From contig FWCC01000225.1 of NCBI GenBank assembly GCA_900169235.1, positions 16,410 to 80,409 on the forward strand: a DNA stretch of 64,000 nucleotides, given 5' to 3'. The DNA is from Zarea fungicola (taxonomy: Eukaryota > Ascomycota > Sordariomycetes > Hypocreales > Cordycipitaceae). A program made the translations under genes and the position numbers. Shown one piece after another: positions 55,194-64,000 of the stretch (within the stretch, counting starts at the first letter, position 1; each line of letters starts with the position of its first letter). The notes beneath the pieces were generated by a model that saw nothing but the letters and a program-made list of their open reading frames with translations, had not been told where the DNA came from and did no database searches.

Positions 55194-56352
55194 ATTGAGA
55201 GGAATGATGAATTTTCAGGGGGAAGCAATGCATGCAAGCAGGAATGGACATGGGCTACAGAGGTCAGAGGTATTCATAGCTGGGGACATGGCATACCGCC
55301 TCAAAAGTGCTTGCATAATTTCTCGTCTTAAAGGAAAGGATTGCAGATTTTTAGTGTCAGTCAGCAGCCGCAACATCCACTGTATACCTAGCTTTGCAGT
55401 CCAACAAGTGATTCAACTGATTTCATCTACAGGGTGTCTCACGGCAGTCGTGGTTTCCGGTCTACTGTCTTACCAAATCAGGGGGGACAAGATGCAACTC
55501 GAGCCTTGAATGGGGAGTTCTGAATGTTTAAACATGCGGGGCTTGCTAAGGAAATGTAATTATGAGTACCAGAAAATAATAATTATGCCTTTTAGGTAGA
55601 ACACATGTCTCACTTTGCTCCACAAGGCGGCCTGCTGAGTGGCCTAGTGTACCAGATCTCAGTCCCCTAAATCGTACTTCTCTTATGAAGTACCTGGATA
55701 TAACTAATGTTTAATATACTGGGTATAATGATTCAATTTCAAGAGTACTAGCTATAATTATTTCCCGAGCGATAATCACCTACGAGAATAAATCGGCTCG
55801 AGAAATCACTCGTCACAGCTGCCTCCATCGATGCGAACAGTCTGAACTGCACTTTTTGACAAATACTGACTTGGTTAATAGGTAGCCAGCCAACCTGGTC
55901 ATCTTTCGACATGAACCGGCCGGTTTTATGAAGCGAACAAGGCGTCACGCCGAGCCGCGCAGCCAAGACAGAATTGGAGTCCGCGAGGCCAAGTCAATAA
56001 ATACAGAAAAAATCTAAAATAATTTCATAAGCCCATAAATTCTGCAGTTGAAAATAGACTGTATTTTTTTTATTTCCTGTACAAAGAAGACGTTGCTATT
56101 GTTCCCCAGACAAAGGCACCAGTGCGTGGGCGACAAGCTGGTCTGTGCCCCACCAAGACTCGAGATCAAACAGCAAACCCTGTCATCATGAGCATCAACA
56201 CACTCATCCACTGACTCGATAAAATCATCAGCACCGTCCTCTCCGACCTCTGTCACTCCTTAAAAATCACGGTCTTTCTTCTCCAAAGCAATGAGCTTTT
56301 GAAATTTCATCAGAACCACCCATTAGCTGCTACTGCTACTGCTACCCCAAAA
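55194..56352. other. Gene-poor spacer
   Basis: No supported gene. A GCTACT hexamer repeat lies at 56,326-56,345 just before the methyltransferase start. Confidence 0.4.
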
Positions 56353-57234
56353 ATGTCAACATTTCAGCCGCGCCTCCGGCGTCCAGCCTCACAAGAGGAC
56401 GACGACTCTGACGCCTCATCCACAGACTTTGACTTTGGCAATGCAGGAAACAGCCGTCACATCACCCCTCTCGGCCTCTACCCAGGCCAGCCGCGCTCCC
56501 TCTCCGGCATCGCCTTGCGCGCATTCTGTCTCGGCGTCGCCTTTGCCTTTTCCCTCCTCCTCACCATCCTCGCTCTTACAGTGTGGCCATCGCCCCTCTG
56601 GCGCGCGTCATTCTTCCTCCTCGCCCTCTCCACGTTTCATTTTCTCGAGTTTTGGGTCACGGCGCGGCGCAACACCCTCGTCGCCACCACCGACTCGTTC
56701 CTCCTAACCGCCAACTGGCCCGCTTATGCCATTGCCCACGCCTCTGCCTTTGCCGAGTGCATCCTCGTATCCCTGCTTTTCCCGGACCGAAGCTGGTCTC
56801 CTTCATTACCATCATTTTTAACCTCGTTGCACCCGTATCTGGAAGCTCTGAGCAATGTGAATACAGGCAACGTCCTCGTCGGTGCTGGGCTGGTACTCGT
56901 CATAGTCGGCCAGGCTGTGCGCTCCGCCGCCATGCTGCACGCGGGCATGAGCTTCAACCACCAGATTCAGTGGTCCAAGTCCGACTCCCACGTCTTGGTC
57001 ACCAGCGGCGTCTACGGGCTCGTGCGGCATCCGAGCTACTTTGGCTTCTTCTACTGGGGTCTGGGCACGCAGCTCGTTCTGGGCAATGTCGTCTGCTTTG
57101 TCGTGTATGCGGGCGTGCTGTGGTATTTTTTTAGCCGCCGGATCCGCATCGAGGAGAAGAAGTTGGTCGAGTTTTTCAAGGAGGATTACGTGCAGTACCG
57201 GACGAGGGTGGGGACGTGGATGCCATTCATCTGA
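56353..57234 (+). CDS. STE14: Protein-S-isoprenylcysteine O-methyltransferase, 293 aa
   Basis: Single exon; first ATG in frame is 56353. A polar N-terminus of about 65 residues (acidic DDDSDASSTDFDFG) precedes six to seven TM helices. The ICMT family motifs are clear: LSTFHFLEFWVTARRN, FLLTANWPAYAIAHASAFAE, AGMSFNHQIQ, then the SAM-binding C-terminal part VLVTSGVYGLVRHPSYFGFF with the R-H-P-S-Y-x-G-F core, and EEKKLVEFFKEDYVQYRTRV. It methylates the prenylated C-terminal Cys of CaaX proteins (a-factor pheromone, Ras) in the ER membrane. Length is a little above yeast Ste14 because of the N-terminal tail. Confidence 0.93.
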   Translation: MSTFQPRLRRPASQEDDDSDASSTDFDFGNAGNSRHITPLGLYPGQPRSLSGIALRAFCLGVAFAFSLLLTILALTVWPSPLWRASFFLLALSTFHFLEFWVTARRNTLVATTDSFLLTANWPAYAIAHASAFAECILVSLLFPDRSWSPSLPSFLTSLHPYLEALSNVNTGNVLVGAGLVLVIVGQAVRSAAMLHAGMSFNHQIQWSKSDSHVLVTSGVYGLVRHPSYFGFFYWGLGTQLVLGNVVCFVVYAGVLWYFFSRRIRIEEKKLVEFFKEDYVQYRTRVGTWMPFI

Positions 57235-57253
57235 AGAAAAAAAAGGAACAGGA

Positions 57254-57341
57254 AGGAGTATGGTGTAGGAGTATGGTGTAGGAGTATGGTGTAGGAGTAT
57301 GGTGTAGGAGTATGGTGTAGAAGGAGTATGGTGTAGGATTG
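57254..57341. repeat. 13-bp minisatellite, six copies
   Basis: Unit GGAGTATGGTGTA in five head-to-tail copies and a sixth after a two-base insert, right behind the methyltransferase stop codon, so probably in its 3' UTR and facing the convergent acyltransferase gene. Copies are almost identical, which points to recent expansion. Confidence 0.9.
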
Positions 57342-57531
57342 AATAGTTTGCATGTACATTAAAGTCATTTAGGGGTACCAGGCATCATGGAGTCTTGGAA
57401 ATCAGGGAGACATTAAAAAGTCATCAAGAATCATAGCCAAACATCACTAATCAGGCTTCAAGAACAAGGCCATTATAATAAGCGAAAATAGAGACTGTGG
57501 AATTTCGTGCGACATGGATACAAGACAGACA

Positions 57532-59361
57532 CTAGCTGGTCCCAGTGGCCTGCGCCCGGCGACTGACGCTGCCATACTTGGCCTGCCAGGCGTAGAAATA
57601 CATGAGCGCGGCAAAGGGCTGGCCGAAAATGGTAAACGACACCCAAAAGATGGCATTGCCCAGGACCTTGCCGCCATTGCCCCTCATCTTTTCCAGGGGC
57701 GCGGTAATGGCGATGAGGGGGAGCTGCAGAAACATGCCAGCAAAGGCGACGCCTAGCCATGTCAGTACATACACATGTAAATGTTTATATATATATATCA
57801 GTGAATACTGACCAATTATGTTATGCGTAGGCACGCCAACCAGCACCTCGTGCAGCACCGCCGACACAAAAAACACGGCCAGGCTCGCCGTCGAGGGCTT
57901 CCACCCGCGGCCAATCAGGGGCATGTAGACGTGGCGCTTAAAGTAGGTGTACACGGGCCTGTTCCAAGTGCGCCAGTACGACCCCAGGCTCTCGCTGTTC
58001 CACCAGTCGTCGTAGAAGAAGCGGTCGCCGAAGCGCGTCACCTCGGCCAGCGCATTGAGAAACGACTGAAAAATGGCGAAAAACCCGGCAAGCCAGATGA
58101 CGAGGGAAATCGTCGACAGCTTCAGCAGGCGCTCCAAAATGGAAAAAAAATCCAGCGAGGCAATCTTGTCGAGCGAGTTGAGCAGCACGGGCGCGGCGTA
58201 CTGGGCGCTCGCGAACCAGATAAAGACGGACAGGCACACCACCTCGCCGAGGCGCTTCCCCACGTACACCCAGCGAATCTTGTCAGTGCGCGGATACACT
58301 GGCTGATACACAAGCGTGGGCGCCCACCAAAAGTACGTCATGTTGTTAATGGTAATGTTGTCCGGGTAGGGGCAGGCCTTGTAGAGCTCCGGGACGGACT
58401 CGCCCTGGACGGGGTGGAGGTAGGCGTGGCGCAGGTCGCGGTTGGTAAAGGCGTACGAGGTGGTCTTGAGCCAGACGATGAGGGCGTGGGTCTCGGCCAT
58501 GGTGCCAATGAAAGGGTGGTGAATGTAAAAGTAGACGACGACGGTGGTGATGACGAGGGCGAGGGTGATGTTGAGCATGTGCGCCCAGGCGACGACGATC
58601 CAGATGTTGTGAAACTTGCGCCGATCCTTGTCCGAGGGGCCGACGGCGCCCTTGTTCATTCGCTTGCGGGAGCCGACGGCCTGGGTGGCGGCGGCGAGCT
58701 CAATGAGATAGGCGGCAAAGAGGTGGCAGGGGATGAGGCAAAAGAGGCCGAGTCCGAGCAGGACGTCGTGGCGTCGAAAGTCGTGACATTTGAGGCAGAT
58801 GAGAACGCCATACTATTCATGTTAGAATGAAAAAATTGCATGTATTGGTAAGTGGCATTTGGCACTCGGAACCAATTCGTATGCGTGGGATACCTTTTGA
58901 ATATTTTCAATCATCAATCGCACGTTGCCAACGACTGCGATAAGACGGCGTTAGTCCAGTAGTCAACAAGTGAGGGGCACTTCCGTTCATGCATGCAGGT
59001 CTCGGCGGGCCACATCAAAAACAGCGTGGCACCGGGGTGCCACACAGCCAATCCACATACCAAGAACAATGACCATCAGATTGCGGAATCCAAGAAAGCT
59101 GGGCGAGGCATTGGAGTCGTGGCTGAGGCAGGACGGCCGGACCAGGGAGTGGGTGGCCTCGACATGGCGGTACTTGGGCGGCGGCCGGGCGGATCGCGAC
59201 TTGGGCGGGCGCGTGGGAAGCTCCTGTTCCTGTTTCTTCTGCTGCTCATGGAGGATCTGCTGCTTGTCGATGCCGTTGGTGGCAGCCGTGGCCGCGGCGG
59301 TGCGACTTCTGGTCGACGCGCCTGGTGATGTTGCGACACCCGTTGTCGTGGCGTCAGACAT
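57532..59361 (-). CDS. Diacylglycerol O-acyltransferase, DGAT1/MBOAT type, 4 exons, 520 aa
   Basis: Exons 59361-59061, 58934-58894, 58812-57813, 57752-57532. The N-terminus (about 85 residues) is polar and disordered, ending in SCLSHDSNASPSFLGFRNL, a DGAT1 hallmark before the first TM helix. Later motifs: FYDDWWNSESLGSYWRTWNR (the FYxDWWN acyl-CoA motif), RHVYMPLIGRGW, and FFVSAVLHEVLVGVP with the MBOAT catalytic His. The DGAT1 rather than ARE-type sterol acyltransferase reading follows from WNSES and HEVLVGVP. It makes triacylglycerol from diacylglycerol and acyl-CoA in the ER. The intron 57812-57753 has a (TA)n run. Confidence 0.92.
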
Positions 59362-61515
59362 GGTGGCGGGACAGTATTCACACTGTGTGATGGGGAGTGC
59401 GCAAGGGGCCAGGCGTGGCGCGAGGTACGGCGATGGGATTGGTAGACCAGACGAAAGATGAAGCAATAAATAAAGGAATAGATGAAAGAAAGAAGCAGGA
59501 AAGAAACAAGTGAGAGTCGGGACAAAGGGACGGTAAGGGAGACGATGGTTTTGTTGGAAAAGCTTGGAAGAGGGGAGTCCCAAGTAGCTCCAGCTGTAGC
59601 TCCAGGTACCTTGTACTCGGCTGGAAGCTATCGCTGGTCTCGTCTCCACTGTAGCTTAATATGCATGGCGCTATAGCCACCGATAGCTGCCACGCCCGAT
59701 TCCATAATGCATCTGCAGCCGTCTCATTCCCCTGCATCTTGAGCCTGCAAAGTAGAAATATAGCATGCCAGAGCAGGCCATGTCAAGCCATGATTTATGC
59801 TGAGCTTGTCCATGGCCACTCACATCTTTGCCGACTGCAGCCACCACCTTGTCGTCCAACGCGGCCACGTCGCGTACCTCTTGCTAGGCCTCAGGTACTT
59901 GGGTACTTGGGTACTGTGCTCAGGTCCCGCTGGCCCGCTACGACCCGCTGCCTGTCGAGGCTAAGCCCGCTCTGCCCGAACCGGCACAAGCACATGTCAA
60001 TCACTTACGATGCATACATGGGAAAGAAAAAAAATTGACTTGCCAAGAGAGCCTTTTTTGCCATTGTCCCGAGCTCTTTTTTTTTTGTCATTGTAAAAAT
60101 TTTCTTCTTTAAATTATGCCAGCCAGTGTGGGCCTTTCCTCGGACACCACCACCCTCTCTGCTTTAGCCTCTTGTCATGCAATCATGCCACCTCTGACAA
60201 TTCGTTCGGCCATCAATCTATTAATCTATGATAAGCGATACAGAATTCAATTGCGGGTCCTCTTTGCCTCGACTCTTCATTGTCCACATTGCGTTGCTTT
60301 TTTTAGCCACACTAGCGCCAGCCCAACTGTACTAACTACAGTGGCAGCCTGATCATCTCACCAAGAAACCGACTTCTTCCTGTGTAATTAAATCCTTTAT
60401 TCTATTGACCTCTACATTGACTCGGAAGATGACAAATTGACTGTATTCTGAGCCACAACTCCGGTTTTTGTTTCTTTTCCAGCCCGTGCATGTTGTAGAT
60501 ACTCACACTCAAGTGCGAGGGGACAATCGAAGAGTGCCTGTATGCACGAAATGTACAGGTAGGTTCTATGTAGCTGTATGAATTATCGCTGGCTTATCCC
60601 ATTGAGGTCGAAACAAGCTCCGAGTTATATCCTAGAGTACCTGTTATATACATATCATTGTCAACCTTTGGCGATCCCTTCGGCGATCCCTTCGAGTCCT
60701 TGTTCTTGTCTGTGTCAATCCTGTCGCAGATGTAATTAATGTACTATTGACAGTAGGAGGCAGTAGTCACGTAGATATACTACAGGTTTTGCAATACAAG
60801 TACATATCTGTCATGATGCATTAGTTAGTCACGCAGAAAGGATGTTTACGAAGCTGAGATGATGAAAATTAACAAGATCAAGATGGGGAAGATGAAGAAA
60901 ATCATGAAAATCATGACAAGAGGGACAAGAAAAAATAGTCATACTTCTTCGAACCGCGCCGAGTGAACTTTAAAAAGAGAAAAACGTCACTCTAAATAAT
61001 ATGATAGCCCCCCCCCCCCCCCTTATGCGGGTTATATCATCAATTCTAATCATTCATGTTCTGCTCGCTTGGTCCCCGCCGTGAACGTTGACTTGATACA
61101 CCATTTCCTCCTTTTTTCAGGTTCAAGATATATAACCAAAGAATGTAAAGTGTGTTAATTTGACATGTCAGTTCGGAGGCCCTGGATCTCCCCTGTACTT
61201 GGAAAACCTGTCGAAGCCCCCTCCGTGGCCTTTTTGTCCCAACACACTGCTATACAGAAGTTGGACTAAAATCCCCCATACAACTGTTGAGTGTAAATTA
61301 GCCCCCAACTCAATTCAATCATAAGTGACTCGCAAAGCCGAGGCCACCACCTTTACCCCAGCTATGCCTGTTGGAGTTCAACCGGGGAAACCCACCACGC
61401 TAAAGCTATCAATACACCACTTTCCCCAGCATTTTGTTATTTATAGCCATCACTCTAACCAACAAGGGGCGGGATCAGAGGCGTCTTCTTACCAAGTGCT
61501 TCCGGTTTGGTAGAC
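59362..61515. other. 2.1-kb gene-poor region with low-complexity tracts
   Basis: Contains GGTACTTG direct repeats near 59,894-59,915, a CGGCGATCCCTT-like doublet near 60,668-60,692, purine-rich GATGAA runs near 60,850-60,930 and a run of 15 C at 61,008-61,022. No gene recognised. Confidence 0.45.
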
Positions 61516-61565
61516 GTCTAGCCGCCAGAGCCCAGCGGCTGGACGCTAGCCTCCATGTATAAAAC
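61516..61565 (+). promoter_or_regulatory. Inverted repeat and TATA box before the second P450
   Basis: GTCTAGCCGC (61516-61525) and GCGGCTGGAC (61535-61544) form a 10-bp inverted repeat with one mismatch and a 9-bp spacer; both arms hold a CGG/CCG half-site of the type bound by Zn2Cys6 dimers. TATAAAAC follows at 61558-61565, 69 bp before the ATG. Confidence 0.5.
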
Positions 61566-61633
61566 CAAGACCTACCACACTTGCTCGGGTTGAATGGCGA
61601 TTCCCCCAAGGACAAGCGCATCCCACTGACACA

Positions 61634-63499
61634 ATGGAGTTGGAACCTCACGTTGGCATTTTTGAGGTCATTACCTTGGTGGCATCGCTCTATGCCGCTT
61701 ACCGAGTCTATATTTGGTTCAGCATTCCAGATTTAAACTTTCCTGTTGTCGGTTCTCCAGACGCGTCCGACTATGCCTCAGCCGTGTTGGAAGGATTTGA
61801 ACAGGTATTTATTCCCAAAAATTAGATGGATTCTGCACCGTTGGGCTAATCACCCGATCATAGTATTCCGACATGCCATTTATTTTGCCGAGTAATCCTA
61901 CTGCAGTCATTCTGCCGCTATCCATGTACATGGAAGTCAAGAATCATTCTTCTATCCATCATAACCTTGAGAGGCAGACCCGTTTCATGTCGCGCTGGAC
62001 TCATGCCGACCCCGAGAAGCCTGAGATATACCCCACTATTCGCATAGACATGGCCAAAAACATGTCAGCTCTCCTTCCTCTTATACAAGAAGAGACAAGG
62101 TATGGATTTAGCGAGCTGGACATATCGTCAGAGTGGAAGGAATTACGGATACAGTCAACCATGGCGCGGCTTGTTGCTCTAATCACCTCGCGGGCCTTCA
62201 TTGGTGAACCCCTAAGCCGAAAAGACGAATGGCTTCGGCTGACTCTAAATTACACTTCAGCTTTAGGCCGCGTTCAGAATGACTATAACAGCCATCACCC
62301 CACCCTTGTAAGATTCATGGCGCCGTTTCTCACGTCTGTACGGACAGCAAGGCAGTACGTTAAAAGGGCCGAGCCACTCCTGGCGCCGCTCGTCTCAAGC
62401 GTACTGTCGAACGAAGAAAAGTCCATGGCACTTCAGGCTGGAGAGCCCGGTGCATTGATTTCATGGCTTTTGGCCTACCTCCCTGAGAAGGACAGAACTA
62501 CCACAAGGATAGCCATAGACCAGCTTGTAGTAAGTCTCCGTACACCTGTGTCGCATGAAGACCACCTAATCAATGAGCAACAGCTGGCTTTTGGCGCCAT
62601 TCATAACACGGCTAATACCGCAACATTTGTATGTACAGCATTTTGAGCTTACCATGCCGTCCTTCTAACCTATGCTTGTAGGCTATAATGAACCTGCTTG
62701 AACATCCAGAATACATTGACGACCTTCGCGCCGAAATAGAAGCTGAGCAAGCCAAGGAGCCAGCTCAACACGGAGACACGGGCACTTTCTTTGGAAAAAC
62801 AGCCTTTGCAAACATGAAAAAGCTGGATAGTTTTGTAAAGGAGAGTATGCGCTATAGCGGAGTATTTACAGGTACAGTTGTCCGCAACGAAACTCATCTT
62901 ATCAAAATTGACAGTTGACATGTCTCAGTGAATCCACTCTACGTCACAACCGCCAATGTATCGTTCTCAAACGGATTGAGACTACCCAAGGGGACTCGCG
63001 TAGGCTTCCCTACCCGTGGTATATCGTAAGTCTGGTCCGTTTCAAACACATATAGCAGCTCTATTAATGCCCAAGCCCACAGAATGTCGCCAATGAATCC
63101 CACCCTCAGGCCTACCATGAATGCAAGGGCCGGCAATCCTGGCCCAGAAATTTTTGATGGTTATAGATTTGAAAAGCTCCGACGTCTCCCTGGTGACGAA
63201 GCAAAGCATCAAGCAGTAACGACAGGTTTGGTAGGTTGTTCTTTTGGCTCTTCTGCGGTACTTCACCCACTGACGCATTTTACCAGGATTCCCTCGTGTG
63301 GGGACATGGCCCGCACGCCTGCCCCGGACGCTTCTTTGCAATCTATGAAATCAAGAGTATTCTCATAGAGTTTCTACTGGGCTACGATATCCGAACTACG
63401 AGTACGAGTACAGAAGGATTGCTAAAGGAAGTGAGGGTTGGTTTGATGTCAAACCCCCACCCCATGGCAACGGTAGAAATTAGAAAGCGCAGCATTTAG
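61634..63499 (+). CDS. Cytochrome P450, ent-kaurene oxidase-like (CYP68-type), 7 exons, 509 aa
   Basis: Exons 61634-61804, 61864-62529, 62584-62628, 62682-62871, 62929-63025, 63083-63230, 63287-63499. After one TM anchor comes [20 protein letters not shown] and [15 protein letters not shown], then [13 protein letters not shown] in the I-helix (replacing the usual A-I-H-T-T-T), KESMRYS (ExxR), [34 protein letters not shown] and the haem loop [15 protein letters not shown] with Cys about 451. Trp replaces Phe at the start of the haem loop. These features are those of fungal CYP68 enzymes such as gibberellin and other terpenoid oxidases. Intron 62530-62583 is a multiple of three without a stop, so retention would not break the frame. 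No other pathway gene lies between it and the right edge. Confidence 0.88.
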
Positions 63500-63649
63500 C
63501 CTCTGGTTGAATTCTGTCTTTCCCCGTTTGTCCATGGACCTTTGTCGGTCAAGGCAACACAAGCATATTCGTGGTTTCGAAGGCCGTTCTCTACAGTAAG
63601 GGTGGCTATTAACCTATTGGCTATTGGTACCATTACAAGTAGATATAAC

Positions 63650-64000
63650 CTATAGGCAGAGAGGGCATCTCCTAGTAGATATGCGCACTATAACTTGACT
63701 ATAAATTAAATCTAGCTATAGCTAGGGGAGGACTTCTTCCCTATATATAGGAATTTAAAGGCAAGTAAAAGTAAAATAGTAAATAGTAAAAAATAATAAT
63801 AAGTAAAAGACTATTTATAGCTAGTTATACTAAGCTTTAATAAATTAAAATCTTATATAATTTATATTATTATTTATATAGCCTTTAATATTTATATTGA
63901 ATCGGAGGACAGGCCCGGCACAAACCCTATAGGGTAGCCGCCTTGAAAATTTGTATATATACCTCTTACTAGTCGCTACATCTTCAATTCAAAAAACAAC
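63650..64000. repeat. AT-rich repeat relic, probably RIP-mutated
   Basis: From about 63,600 on the sequence becomes dominated by TA, TTA and ATA, with blocks such as AAATAGTAAAAAATAATAAT and CTATTTATAGCTAGTTATAC and stop codons in every frame. High TpA density against the rest of the window is the expected result of repeat-induced point mutation. It continues past the edge. Confidence 0.6.

Noticed and set aside
57823..58830. 335-codon frame opposite the acyltransferase gene
   Set aside because: Shadow of the DGAT1 exon; charged, low-complexity translation without motifs.

Overview
The window reads as nuclear DNA of a filamentous ascomycete (Pezizomycotina, probably Sordariomycetes/Hypocreales; inference from gene content and style). 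Protein-coding genes carry many short introns (mostly 40-80 bp, GT...CTAAC/CTGAC...AG), are spaced 0.3-2.5 kb apart, and include fungal-only families (Zn2Cys6 regulator, HeLo domain, DUF4246, DUF6604, PEX8 with a C-terminal SKL). The last 350 bases are very TpA-rich, as expected for a RIP-mutated repeat. Most genes had to be re-spliced by eye; exon coordinates are in each entry. No tRNA or rRNA was recognised.

Region A (1-18849) looks like one secondary-metabolite cluster of terpenoid type: the first 23 codons of a minus-strand gene at the left edge (possible terpene cyclase), a cytochrome P450 (633-2655), a DUF4267 small membrane protein, a geranylgeranyl-diphosphate-synthase-type prenyltransferase (7 exons), a short-chain dehydrogenase, a 14-exon pyruvate-decarboxylase-family enzyme with altered active-site residues, a Zn2Cys6 transcription factor, a GNAT acetyltransferase and a Dal5-like MFS transporter. 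The logical order is: prenyl diphosphate made by the synthase, cyclisation by a gene to the left, oxidation by P450 and SDR, regulation by the Zn2Cys6 protein, export or import by the MFS protein. The thiamine-diphosphate decarboxylase is the odd partner and may supply or modify an acyl/aldehyde unit.

Region B (20.6-31.8 kb): a small secreted DUF333 protein, a single-exon protein that joins an N-terminal HeLo (prion-inhibition) domain to a bHLH DNA-binding domain, a second MFS protein (YCR023C type), a DUF6604 protein and a PI-specific phospholipase C.

Region C (32.2-43.1 kb): a Ser-Tyr-Gly-Asn low-complexity protein, PEX8 divergent from a TMEM170-family membrane protein, a fungal kinase-like protein and a secreted cysteine-rich protein with a KR processing site, separated by gene-poor stretches of about 2 kb.

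Region D (43.7-64 kb): an ABCC-type transporter, two tandem paralogous small secreted peptides, a DUF4246 protein that seems to lack two predicted metal ligands, a possible further small secreted protein, isoprenylcysteine methyltransferase convergent with a DGAT1-type acyltransferase (a 13-bp minisatellite lies between), and a second P450 of the ent-kaurene-oxidase-like (CYP68) type with an inverted repeat and TATA box in front and an AT-rich repeat relic behind it.
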